NCBI GenBank assembly: GCA_026874595.1
Contig: CM049311.1
Coordinates: forward strand, 36,433,176 to 36,497,175
Direction of reading: 5' to 3'
Origin: Sipunculus nudus
Taxonomy: Eukaryota; Annelida; Sipuncula; Golfingiida; Sipunculidae
Length of the DNA stretch: 64,000 bases
Made by a program: the position numbers and the translations under genes. Within the stretch, counting starts at the first letter, position 1; each line of letters starts with the position of its first letter. Positions 1-11,359 of this stretch are shown one piece after another. The notes beneath the pieces were generated by a model. The model saw only the letters and a list, made by a program, of their open reading frames with translations, was not told the DNA's origin and searched no databases.

Positions 1-40
1 ACCATTTTGTATTTATAGACTAAATGACGAACTTTTGCTG

Positions 41-141
41 CTATGATCAGTCAACTTTGCAATTGACTTTCATAATAGCAAGAACAAACGCTACCATGAT
101 CAGTCAACCATGCAGTCGACTTTCATGATAACAAGAAAATC
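41..141. repeat. Two-copy tandem repeat, about 53 bp unit
   Basis: Two adjacent diverged units share the pattern ATGATCAGTCAAC, then GACTTTCAT, then AACAAGAA or AGCAAGAA. The copies start near 42 and 95. This is a simple local duplication in non-coding DNA, and no function is visible. Confidence 0.6.
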
Positions 142-490
142 CTTTGGAAATTGCTATCAATGACAAATATAAAATGTCTCTGATATTTGATTAGTACTCT
201 TAACTATGTGAATCAGTGCTGTGTCGGTGCATATGTCGAATGTTTGATTTCATCCAACTGTAAACCATAAACTAGGCAATTAAATGACAACTCACAACAC
301 GATCAAATGATAGAAAGACAAAAAAAATAAAGCAACTAATGTTGGATGATCGAATGGATAAGGCAAATATGGATAATAAAGAAAAATTTAATATGTGTGA
401 CTGTAGTTTGTGTTAAGTTTTATTTTAAGTCCATTTAAAAGGTTAAAAGGTTGTTGACATGAAAAAAAATGTCAATAGTGCATCAAAGTG

Positions 491-599
491 TCACTAGGTG
501 GCAGCACGTGTTTATTGTACGTACGCACGACGGTAAAGACTTGTGTCACCAGGCGACACTAGGTTGCAGCATATAAACAGCGACACTAGGTGGCAGCAC
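491..599 (+). promoter_or_regulatory. Cluster of CTCF-like motifs
   Basis: The core CACTAGGTGGCAGCAC occurs at 492-507 and 584-599. A one-base variant with GTTG lies at 557-572 and a partial CACCAGGCGAC at 547-557. All read on the + strand. The core fits the known bilaterian CTCF consensus (CCAC-AGGTGGCAG). That several sites in one orientation sit within 110 bp is seen directly. Binding is inferred, and the repeats could also be a short tandem repeat that matches by chance. Spacings of 27 and 65 bp do not suggest a regular satellite. Confidence 0.5.
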
Positions 600-611
600 A
601 GCCAAAAGGGA

Positions 612-1300
612 GTGAAAAATTCCTCAGGATGAATTAACGATAATAATCAAACGAATTGCTTGATAAAATGGTGAATAGCAAGTAGCAAGTATCCCTATCT
701 TTAAATGACTAGTACATAATATAGTTACAAATATAGTGTACCTTTACCTAAACATATAGTGAATACAATATAGAAGTACATGCAATGACAGCAATTATTA
801 AAACCGAGTCCATATGAAAAACAAAACGAAATACTCACAAGAGTCCTACGAAATAGTGATCCAACATATCCAGTGAGGCGACGAAATGTAAACGTTAGAA
901 GTCCATTTAATGTGTTTTTCAAACAAACCAAGTCCCGGTGCTAGACTAAGACAAACAGGTTATGGTCGGACACGAATTATTTCGTTCCTCAACAACGTTA
1001 ATAAGCCTGCGTTGTGTAGCGTACAGCGTCACTCGAAGATAGAAAACTGAGCTCAGTATGGTAAACTGTGTCACGCCTGACTGCGCCTCAGAGCTGGTGT
1101 GCACCCCAGCTAGAGGGAACGCGACTTAAGACTTAAGCGAGTGCGTCTTGGCGTCCTGCATGGCGACACTAGCGATATGGAGAAAGAACGAATCCCCGCA
1201 GCAGGGCCTCCATTATAACAGTCCTTCGACTGGGTTAACAAAAGGGGAAGTGTCCTCTCTCTTCCATCATACGACAACAAACGACTGATGTGGTGAAAAG
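612..1300. other. Non-coding stretch, nothing recognised
   Basis: AT-rich sequence with only short open frames on both strands and none with a conserved domain. I see no repeat family in it. Confidence 0.5.
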
Positions 1301-1303
1301 GGT

Positions 1304-1766
1304 TTACTGTGAAGTAATAAACATACAACGGTTATGGCGTGTTGCCATTACGAAGTTTGGTGACGGAATCTCCTCCTGTCTTTTTCTATTACAATGGAAT
1401 TTTATATATATCTATTGTGATAGTTCCAATCCAGAGACATTTTAAGAAATACAATATTCAAATGCAAATGGGTTACAAGCAGTGTTACAGAATGTCATTA
1501 GACAAACGCAATATAATACAAAAGTACAGTGGATGCTCTTGTGAAGACAAATATGAGGCTTAATAGAGTGTTATATGACGAGACTGAAAATTATGAAAGG
1601 AATTACGCCATTGACACACAAACATTGATATTTGTAGTAACCTTGTACGAAATTACGAACGCATATAGTAATTACTATCGTAGGCAATGAAGGCAATGCT
1701 TACCTGTGAAGTAATAAACATACAACGGTTATGGCGTGTTGCCATTACGATGTTTGGTGACGGAAT
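1304..1766. repeat. Pair of about 63-bp direct repeats 397 bp apart
   Basis: The segment starting CTGTGAAGTAATAAACATAC and ending GGTGACGGAAT is present at 1307-1369 and 1704-1766 with one visible difference (CGAAG versus CGATG). The spacing of 397 bp includes about 330 bp of unrelated sequence. This could be a very short terminal-repeat element or a local duplication. No boundary motif decides between these. Confidence 0.6.
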
Positions 1767-2006
1767 GGCGCAAAAATGGAGAATATTGAAGTCGTTTTGG
1801 CGGCAGAGTCAGATGTCAGGTGCAGTGTGACGAGTGCATATTAGATAAGTGAACTTAACCCTATAAGGAAATATATGCAAATGACTAATTAACTAGTGAT
1901 GCCCCCTGTCGGACATCATAGACACTAAAATGAACTTAAAAGGCTATAAATTGGGTGCCCTCTATTGGGCATCACGTACACTATCGGAGTATACACCTGA
2001 GCCTGT

Positions 2007-2010
<4 letters not shown>

Positions 2011-2053
<43 letters not shown>

Positions 2054-2065
2054 TATATATATATA

Positions 2066-2105
<40 letters not shown>
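2011..2105. repeat. (TA)n microsatellite, left flank of LTR-like element
   Basis: About 95 bp of near-pure TA with a few AA interruptions. It ends exactly where the LTR-like element begins (TGTTACAGG). Confidence 0.95.
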
Positions 2106-2109
<4 letters not shown>

Positions 2110-2900
2110 ACAGGTACTCTTTTTATTGTGTGACACGGGCGTAACTCATGTTGTAGCGCTCTTGCCTGGTCGCTTGTTACATTCTATTTTTAATCCGTAC
2201 TGGTTGAACTCTTGTTGTCCTGCTGGCTTGGTCGTGAGTCACGTGTACACCATGGTGTGTTGAGACACGCAGCGCCGTTTTTCTAGAGAATTCCTGAAAC
2301 GCGTGTTTACTGTGATTGCGCAATATCTTATAGACTGTTCGAGAAGGGGAAAATTATCGGCTTTAGGTGTGAAGGTATATAAAGGGGTGTGTTTTAGAAC
2401 GAGCAGGGCTTACAGCAGAGCAGATTCCAGCGGATGCAGAAGCGTGTGTCAGATTCTAGGACCTTATCCGAAGAATGCGGCAATTATACATTTTCAAAGA
2501 CTTTCTCCTGGATTGTATGCATTTGGACTTCAGTTAACTTTCTGGGTTGTTGCAAGAACTTTCCACTGGACTAACATTCTCCGAGAGTTTACATTTAAAG
2601 GACTTATCGTTGTGATGGTGTTGGTATGCAGGTACTGTATCGTTATCTTTCTGTGTGAGTGTATTGACTTGTTGCTATACCGCTGTTTTACTGAATAATT
2701 GTATTGATTTAGTGTATTGTATTGTTAGGGTTATTTTAAGAATATATTATAGTTATTTGTTAACAAAAAACCACTGACTTCTTTATTCATTCCCCTAAAC
2801 ATTTCACGCTGCCTAGTGTTACAGAATCTGATTTGTTTTTATCTCCATTACAAAATTTGTGTTCATTACGCATACGTGATCTGTTTATATTAGGTTCCGT

Positions 2901-2904
<4 letters not shown>
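2106..2904 (+). mobile_element. LTR-like element (solo LTR candidate), copy 1
   Basis: A 799-bp unit starts TGTTACAGGTACTC and ends GGTTCCGTAACA, so it has TG...CA ends with short inverted TGTTAC. A homologous 708-bp copy lies on the minus strand at 24964-25671. A TATA-like TATATAAAGGGG lies near 2379. Both flanks are TA repeats, so the site duplication would be ATAT-like and cannot be measured. Size, ends and TATA box fit a solo LTR, but a non-autonomous DNA element with short inverted ends cannot be excluded. Relative to copy 2 it has about 65 extra bases near 2566-2632. The 131-codon open frame at 2303-2698 is not preserved as a protein in copy 2 and I do not call it a gene. Confidence 0.6.

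Positions 2905-2974
<70 letters not shown>
2905..2974. repeat. (AT)n microsatellite, right flank of LTR-like element
   Basis: 70 bp of pure AT starting directly after the terminal CCGTAACA of the LTR-like element. Confidence 0.95.
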
Positions 2975-2976
<2 letters not shown>

Positions 2977-2999
2977 TGTATATCAAAAAGTAAGTTCCC

Positions 3000-5900
3000 C
3001 ACTGTAACACTTGGAAAATCAGTCTTATGTTGGTGTTCTTGGCAGAAAAAAAGAAACATTTTGCATCCAACCGGAACAAATGAAACATTTTGTATAATCT
3101 GCACATCTAAAATTGTTACCATGTAAAAATGAAGAAATTAAATGCATAAGACGAATAGTTACAGCAGCAATTAGCATCAAAATTGCAACACAAGTTATGT
3201 ACACCTCTAGATAAACCTTTGCAGAAGGTTTATATAAGGAATCTTGAATAACAATTAAAGGCAAACTCTTTTTAATACTGCTTCATAAAATATACCCTTG
3301 TGCCGCTATGTGGTTTCAACTGAGTAAATCGATGCAGAAACCCATTATAATTTTTTTTTTTTGGTTTCTTCATGTTATCTTTTTTTCTTCTTATTTTGTA
3401 TGGTTTTATCTTTTATTTGTTATTTTCATAGGATCTGGACCCTATAAAGCTTTGACATCTTAGCAAGTGCCCTGTTGACCATATTGATCATGTGGCACTG
3501 TCCTTCCACGTTCTCTCTCCTTCACATCTCTCCCAATTCTTCTATGCCTAAGCAAAACATAAATATATAAATTGTTCTAACACCTATTTGGGCATTAAAT
3601 TATTGAGTGAACTTATTTTTTTTTAATTTACACAAACAGCGATTCCGTGAAAGGTTTATTTTATGCGATCAGTCTCCTTTCATAATTTATTTCAAATTAT
3701 GCCCTGTTAATGTTGGTTGTAACGCTACTTAATAGTCTGATTTGTTAATATATTACAGGAAATTCCTTCTTGTTATTTTTCGAGCAAGCCCGTGACAAGC
3801 AGACCGAGATTTGGCGGGGATATGCACTGAGTTCTTTCCAGTTTTTATACAGCAGTTGATATATAAGTACCGTCTAAAAAGTATCTTATAATTTTTCTGA
3901 CGACAAGCTCGATTGTTTGATTAATAATGATCACATTCCTGAATATAAGATAAGGGTGATCACATTCCTGAATAAAAGATATGGGCTATTTATAGACTTA
4001 ATAGTCCAGTGATGCCTATATCCAAGAACCAGCACAGCATTTTAATATCATCTGCACAGTTGTCACATTTCATGTTTACACTGACATTAAGAAAAATGAT
4101 GATAAGCATTCTGTAATGATGAGAAACATAACCTCATCGTGTAGGAGAATTGATGAAAACTAAAGATAAATGTTGGAAAATAAAGCCCCTCTGTCAAATC
4201 CCAGCCTGTGGATTTTAATGTATTTTGCCAGAGTTCGGGGGGCGTATTAATACTGAATGTCGTTTGTGTCGGTATTTGACCCGTACTGAATAAGGTTGTG
4301 ATACAACTCGCGTGGACACCATCAACATGTAAACGCCCATCTAGGCAGACAATGAGGGTCTGATCTGCTGGAAAGTGGCGATAAACGGGTGGTTCTGTCG
4401 AGGTGTGGGAGGCTTTTCATCAATCAAGAGAAATAGGGAAAAAAACTTAGAGGGACGCCCAGCGTAAGGCAATTAGGGTATTCTTTGCAAGATTGCCAAT
4501 TTATTATCCCTCTAAAAAGGTGGTAGCAATTAGATTTGCGTAATGACCAAACCTGAATGGATTCTGAGCTATCAGAAGTCTGTAGAATTTGAATGTCGCT
4601 GGTAGATATCCCCTGCAAATGAATGAACGCCTGTCTGGCACACATGTATTATTATACTTCGGCCAAAATCTGGCAATTGTTCAGATATTCTCCGCAGGGC
4701 TCTTATCCGCCCATTGAATTAGAATCTGCAGCTGTTAAGAATTAATAACAGCAAATCTAGAGCAAACCCTAATAAGCAGTACCAGTGATCTATTATTCGT
4801 AGTAATGTGAATCTGCTTGATATCGTCGGGCGTAAATCCAGCGTGAACGTTGTATTTAGAAGGGATTTAAGGCAAGGATGCCTTTTACGCTTTGGTAATC
4901 AATGAAATCTAATATTTCTCAAAAAGAGTAGCTTACTTTATTCCCTTCTCAAGGTCACCCACAGATTAACGTATATGCAAATAAAAGAATAGCCTGGCGG
5001 GTAAGGGTGTGCACGGTTTTTGATAAAAGAGTCCCAAGGGCAGAAAGCTCTCAGGGAGTATAGCGGAGAACCAGTCATAAATTATCCCTCTCCATAATGA
5101 TGTTCCATCCCATTACTCGCTGGATCCCCCTACGCCTCATCACGCATGCGCACAACGGTTCCCGACCAATCGGTCTCTGGAGTGGTTGTTATCTGGACTA
5201 AACACTAATATTAGGAATTATATACGGATTATATATAAGCAGAGAGTATACAAAAAGGTACATTAAAATTATGTATAAATTGTTCAATGTTAAGAACTGC
5301 CGTCGATCCATGTTTAAATATAACGCCAGGTGTTAACGATATGGTTAACCTTAGATTAATTCCTATATGTTTCAATGATCTTCCCTGAGTGAGTTCCTTT
5401 CTGGTTTTTTTAAAGATACGTTTTAAAGTTTAAAAGATGTTCAGTTAAGCTACTTCATTTCTCACAATGTTGGTGCCTAAAACATAAAATTCTGGATTTA
5501 AGGAACTAGATTAAACTGAAGATTTTATGCATGGAAATATTTCTTGCACAAGGTAATTCTGATCTACTACACTTTCTGGGCTCGAGGGGGTATTGTTTTT
5601 GACGATAATAATAGCAATATTATAAAACCTGTCATATTTGTGACCTGTTCAATGTCAGCTCCATCTCTAGAACCTAGATACAGATCAGGGCACTTGCTGT
5701 GAAACCAGATAAGTGTCAGAAAATAGTGTTGTCTAAAAAGAGTGATGTTAAATTCTTCCTTATATTTTATCATATGCAAGTGCAAGTACTTGAAGGTGTG
5801 AGCACTTTATTACATTTAGCTCATTAAAATCTTGAATTAAGAATTTTCTGGGGTTTTTTGTCTGGAAATACATTTTTTTTAATCACAAACGTTCATTAAC

Positions 5901-6560
5901 GGCAGAGCAACAAAAAGTAGTGTAAATAAGTATAATGCGTTTTCTTCGAGTGGATTAACCTAGTGTCTCTCTGTCCGACACTCCTTGAAATATGTTCACT
6001 GTACACTGTGGAATCCTAACCTTATTTGTCAAGTATATAAGTCCAGGCAGGGTTTTCGAGACAAATTCCGTGTCTTCAATAAAATCTAAATTTCAGACAA
6101 TGTTACTGTCATGTCCATACAACATTGCACAATTGGAATTTGAATGATATAGTTGATGAAGAAACCAGAAGGAAAATGTTCTGTATCGTTTGTGGAGTTC
6201 AGCCATGGCTGATCTTTTTGCATGTACCGTGGTGGTAGGGGTGCTCGGCATTGACAGTGTGGCGGCTGCTGTTGCTTTCCGGGCTCGTCGACTTCTCTCT
6301 CGGTATGGGCCCTCTCTGGCGGTGATGGGTTTCATGTGTACTGTTGAATTGGCTTCTACAAAATTATAATATTGGTTATTTCACCCGCATAATTTCTTTA
6401 TATTGGCCATAATAATCATATTACACCCATGATTCACTTTACCATTAATTAGATATCTGGCCGGACACGAACTCCGACCGACCCTACAGTACAGGTCTGT
6501 CACCATCCATTCCTTCTTATATATAGCAGCATACAATGATAGACGAAAACGCATTCTCTT
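3000..6560. other. Non-coding stretch with a small tandem repeat and scattered motifs
   Basis: No convincing exon. A two-copy repeat of about 32 bp (GATCACATTCCTGAATA) lies at 3928-3983. The 4.6-5.0 kb part has several TAAT/ATTA and CAGCTG motifs, which is suggestive of but not proof for an enhancer. The remainder is ordinary AT-rich DNA. Confidence 0.4.
5141..5172 (+). promoter_or_regulatory. NRF1-like site followed by CCAAT box
   Basis: CACGCATGCGCA at 5141-5152 fits the palindromic NRF1 consensus, and GACCAAT at 5164-5170 is a CCAAT box 14 bp further on. The pair is typical of TATA-less promoters, and the local CpG content is higher than its surroundings. No transcript start or adjoining exon is visible, so the call is tentative. 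Confidence 0.3.
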
Positions 6561-6562
6561 GT

Positions 6563-6564
<2 letters not shown>

Positions 6565-6609
<45 letters not shown>
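6565..6609. repeat. (TA)n microsatellite
   Basis: 45 bp of pure TA. Confidence 0.95.
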
Positions 6610-6611
<2 letters not shown>

Positions 6612-8290
6612 TCCTAAATTTGTTTATATAATTCCTTCCATTGACATTTGGCTATGATTGTCATGATAAAGAAATCAATGCACTATTGAATATATAGTGT
6701 TTTTACAGCACCCTTTTAGTGGTTACAATAATCTATAAAACCTAGGGCGCAATGTGTCTGTAAACATCATTTAGTTAGTCAGTAGTGTTATCTCCCCTCC
6801 CCCTCCCCTCCCATCCCCCCCCCCAAATGTGGACGCACTATTGAATCTGTTTTTTTTTCGTCGAGTAAAGCCCTTTTTTCATTTTGTGGTTGAAACAACC
6901 TAAAAAAGCAGGACGCTGTGTGTACATAATCATATTTTTCAGTAGTGTAAACCTCCGAGTGTGGAATTAGATTAAGTTTTTCTTTTAAAAAAAATTATAA
7001 AACTGGGGTCTACAAGTGTATACTATAAACATATTTAACATTACTAAGGAATTACCGTATAATGTCAGAAAAAAAACTGATATATCGCTCAGAAATTCAA
7101 TATGAAGGAAATCAAATTCCACTGTGTGTATCGGACTTGAACTTTCAGTTTACGCATTGGTCCACAACTTCGCTTTGGCAACTTGAGTGAGTGAACATTT
7201 GACCCTCCGCGCATCTATCACAAATTACGACATGGAGACGACGGCCAAAAAAATAACGCTGCCACACATAACGACGCTACATGGGAAAAGAAACGCGATA
7301 ACACTCACACATATATCTAATAAGACATACCGGGGATCAGCAGGCGCTATCTAATAAGGCTCAAAACAGCTGAACGTATCAGTGATTTTCATACGATGGT
7401 TTAATAACTTACCGAAAGCTTTGATCCAAAGATATAAAAAAAACGTGAGCCGAGAGAGAAAAACACGCTGTTTGCTGATATAGTTTTTCCTCGCACCTGC
7501 TTAAGAATTAATCTTGGCCTCTCTTGCCCGCACTTAGTGACGTATCCAAACTGCCTGCCAATCTCAACTTCATCATGTTATGACACCCTCATAAGCGCTG
7601 ACGACGAGAACCCAAGATTTATACACCCTTACACTATTCACGCCAAACGCTATATCAAAGCACCTAGCTTTTATATATATATATATATATAGCCCAATGA
7701 CTAAACTTCAATATAGACGCAAACACCCAGATCCGACGCCTTTCAAACTCTCTTATAATTTATGGCGAAATGATATTAACATTCTGATAATGTCACCTGA
7801 CAAAACCTGAACAACATGATCAATAATGATTGTACTTAATGATGATTGGTAAAGAGGAAATACAATCTATGATATTTTATGAAATAAACTTAAATGTGTC
7901 TGACACTCAATTTGTAGGAATCCAGTAAAATTTTAAATTCATCCTAGATGCATGGCTTTCACGAAATGGATCGTGTCGTTTTGTTTAATTATGTTCGATT
8001 TTAATTTCTTTGGTTGGCTGTATCTTTGTATGTGTTGAGAGTAGGTTAAGGTCCCCGGTCATTGTGTCGTGCGACAATAGGGGTATTCAATAAAGCTTAT
8101 TGAGTGCACCTGGTCCAGGTATGCCATTGTTATGGCAAGCGCTCTGACGGTTAGCGTGTTCTATACCCAGTCTATTTGAAATCAGCGTGCTCATGGATAT
8201 AGATAGGACAAAGTTGCAAAAACGGGTGCCTGGCTTTGTATTATACTCATGCATGTAATTGAGCTTCCAGGATAGAGATGTATTTAAGAA
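6610..8290. other. Non-coding stretch with one tRNA-like head
   Basis: A C-rich run lies near 6800-6825 and a short TA array at 7672-7691. A tRNA-like segment is listed separately. Nothing else was recognised. Confidence 0.4.
7125..7185 (-). mobile_element. tRNA-like SINE head, degenerate
   Basis: On the minus strand an A-box-like TTGCCAAAGCGAAGTTGTGG is followed about 20 bp later by a B-box-like AGTTCAAGTCC (10 of 11 to the tRNA consensus). The spacing fits an internal pol III promoter. No full cloverleaf forms and no tail is obvious, so this is a diverged SINE head and not a tRNA gene. Confidence 0.35.
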
Positions 8291-8384
8291 GTTTATTTAG
8301 TTGCATACTCAGTGGGGTCACAGTCGATGGAGCCCGCTGAATCAAGAAGCCAGCCAGCAGCCCATTGGATACAAGTGCCGCCCG

Positions 8385-8630
8385 TTGGTGTCCAGGGAGG
8401 TGCTACCAGCCGGTGTCCAGGTAAGCTGCCAGCCGGTGTCCAAAGGTGCTGCCAGCATGTGTCCAGAGGTGCTGCCAGCATGTGTCCAGAGGTGCTGCTA
8501 GCCAGTGTCCATTTGTGCTGCCTGCCGGTGTCCAGAGGTGCTGCCAGCCGGTGCCCAGTGGTGCTGCCAACATACGTCTAGTGGTGCTGTCAGCCGGGGT
8601 CAAATGCCACCAGCCGGGGTCCAGTTTTGC
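8385..8630 (+). repeat. 23-bp minisatellite
   Basis: About ten diverged units of the form GTGCTGCCAGCATGTGTCCA plus three bases (AGAG-type end). It is markedly more GC-rich than its surroundings. Open frames exist on both strands because the unit has few stop codons; they are not genes. Confidence 0.9.
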
Positions 8631-8719
8631 CAATTCAGGAGGTCTAGAGACTGTATTGCCGGATCCTATCTTTTACTAGGGTTTTATGTACCAGTGTATT
8701 TAATGTGGTTTGAGGCGTA

Positions 8720-10465
8720 ACAGACCTATCTGGTAAGTGGTTTTGCATTCTATATTTTTATTATATTTTAATATAGATTCCTTGTTACTTCGCCACTGCC
8801 TTTTCTTTTGTTGTGTGCCTGAGTGCCGATACGACAAGTGCGCCATAAAAAAAACACACCATCTCTACTTTACCACGTTAAACCAAAGGCAACCCTGATC
8901 GTCACTTCTTTTTCCAAGAGCACCAGAAAGGGGTAACTGTTATCAGGTGACAATGGCCTCTGAGGCACCCCTGTTGCTACGACCCTGCTTGAAGCTGAAC
9001 AATGGCAACGGGAATTACAGGTAACCTGAGAGCACTGACATTCCGTTTATCTATGGAGGACCGTCTCAACATGTAAAAAAACACAATTTCTATTCAGTGG
9101 CTTTCTTTGTCTAAGTTTACTACTGGCTCAGTGGTTGCAATGGTTAAGACTTAATTTCTCTCACTTACAGATCGAGCCATCAAACTAAGAACAGATACTG
9201 CCACCCCGCGGTAAATTTACATAACAGGATTACGGGAGACTTTTTCGTCGACTTGTAAGGTCCAGTGGTTATGGGACGGTCAGCGCCACACTTCACCGCC
9301 TCGCTGAACTAAGTTCTTATCCTATGATGTAGCAGTAATCAGTGGTGTTTCCATGGAATTTACTCAAAAACAATATGGTTTATCCAGTCATCGCCTTTGG
9401 TGGGCTTCCAGTTTGCTACTAAAATTCCCATTAAATCAGCTTTAATATTATTAGGCCCTCGCAGATGATGCGTTTAGTGAGACTTTCAACAATATAATCC
9501 TCAGCCTCAGTGGCAGCACGTGTTACATTTACCGCTTATCAGTGCTTTGCTGTTCAAAGTTGAACAAAATGTTACAAAATGCTGGCTCGGCCAGTCAGCG
9601 TGATGCACAGTGAGATATTCAAGTGTATACGTGACGAATTTCAAATACATGTACCCGCCGACTGAAACAATCACTGACTTTTCATTATTTATTGTGTATT
9701 ATTTTATTTCTGAGATTTTGTTGGTCGGAAAAGAGGGGAACCCCTTATTGTAACTGTGTCAGTTGAAGTGACGTCACATTTTAAATATAATATCTTGCAA
9801 ATATGTCCTACATACAGTTACATGCATGTGGCCTGAATATGATTCTTACATCTATATTAAAGAAAATAATTCACGCTTTATGTCAGACGTTGGTTTATAG
9901 TGAGAATCATGAAATGGAGACCGAGACATGGGCGAGTGATGGCAAAAGGGCCATATGTTATCATGTCACTAATGGTCCGGTCCCGCTCCTGATAATTTCT
10001 TTCTCATCTTCGCCGAGACACCAACAGTGGCCTCAGAAAAAAAGCTTATTGTGATACGTAATCTCTTTTTAATCATGTGTTTTATTTCTTATCAGAGAGA
10101 AGCGCAAAAGTCATCGGTATTAATTTTGTTAATTCCTGCTCTTACCTATATTTTATCCTGATGCCATTTTCACAATTTCGACTGACTATTCCTAAATTGA
10201 CAAAAAAATATGCATAAAACATTTTATGGACTTTAGGCAGAGGTTAGGTTGGCAAACTTCAAAGGGCCACGTGTGCCAAACAACATTTTGTATTTATTCA
10301 AAATATGAGGTATACTGATTTTTTATTCATCTCGCGCACAGTCCGAGAAAATTTAGGACCTCATTGACTGAAGCATCTTACCATCCCTGAAACGTTTTAT
10401 TATCACTATTATATCATATGAAATTAAACATTACGTTCCTTGTTGATAAACTTTTAATTAATTTG
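8720..10465. other. Non-coding stretch; one perfect CRE
   Basis: A perfect TGACGTCA lies at 9769-9776, just before a TTTAAATATAATA AT-rich tract. No exon, tRNA or repeat family was recognised in the rest. Confidence 0.4.
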
Positions 10466-10470
10466 TTGCT

Positions 10471-10850
10471 GTTGGAATTAAACCACATCCATCTTTCAAT
10501 GCTAGCCTAACTAAATATACACATCTGCTGAATTATATTCAGGTTTTGGACTGTGTGACATAGCAGTAGCTAGCACACATTTACTCTCATTTTATATCCT
10601 GGCGTTAACCAGACACTATGACGTTTGCACCTGCTCCCCTTGGGTGGGTAATCATAACCATTGCATGACATATCCCTAAGATTTCCCCGAAAGGCGCATT
10701 CGTTTGTAAGTGATTCAAGGCCGTGGGGCTCGTCCTTCCCATTAAGACTGCAAAGCGCATACCCTGTTTAGGTGCCGACACAGAAAAATTTCACCACATC
10801 GGCTGAAATGCGAACTCACGATTTCCCGGCTTGCAGTCCTGTGTTCGCAA
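10471..10850 (-). mobile_element. SINE family A, copy 1
   Basis: Homologous over its length to 19967-20382, 28891-29193 and 42398-42742. The tRNA-related head is at the high-coordinate end on the minus strand; the B-box is degraded (complement of GCGAACTCACGAT near 10808). The low-coordinate end carries GTTGGAATTAAACCACATCC, matching the tail side of the other copies. It is the most diverged copy, and its head runs into a C/A-rich run at 10851-10880. Confidence 0.7.
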
Positions 10851-11144
10851 CCCCCCCCCCCCACCCCCACCCCACCCCCCCAAATCACAGAGACTGCTTT
10901 AATAACACTTGTACTAAAACCCTAGACCAGGTGGACAAAGGTCACAGAGGACACACGAACATACAACTAAGGAGCGTCGTTCTTTAAAAAGAACTAAACG
11001 CAAGCGTGTCTCTAAATATTTCGGACTTTGTAGACTGCGGTGTGTTTCAGTCCAATCTTCAAACAAACAAAAGTAGACACTTTGACAAAACGGCTAGGTG
11101 CACCAAAATGACCGGCGGGCGTCTGTTGTACCCGGTGTGCCAAG

Positions 11145-11351
11145 CTGGGGCGGATCCTGAATTTTTTAAAAAGGAAAGGGTGGGGGGGGGGGGGGGGTCA
11201 AACCCTGGAAGCCTTATGAGAAAATCTTAAAGTGATTCTAAGTTCCGAAAACGGGGGAAGGGGGAAGCCTTTGCGGATGAAACCCTCACAAATATGCTTG
11301 GAGAGGGGCGGGGAGTCTAGGCCCCCTGGACCGCCACTGGATCCGCCATTA
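11145..11351. mobile_element. hAT-like MITE, degenerate
   Basis: The left end CTGGGGCGGATCCTG at 11145-11159 and right end CTGGATCCGCC at 11337-11347 are inverted and resemble the widespread hAT terminus CAGGGGCGGATCCAG. The interior has a 16-base G run at 11182-11197 and GGCCCCCTGG near the right end, both common in this kind of element. No 8-bp site duplication can be seen, so the copy is old or the ends are eroded. Confidence 0.6.
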
Positions 11352-11359
11352 AAGTGACT

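Noticed and set aside
2303-2698. 131-codon open frame inside LTR-like copy 1
   Set aside because: The homologous copy at 24964-25671 does not keep the frame, and no domain is seen. Similar peptide pieces reflect nucleotide homology only.
8293-8720. Several Cys/Val-rich frames on both strands
   Set aside because: They are translations of the 23-bp minisatellite in different frames.
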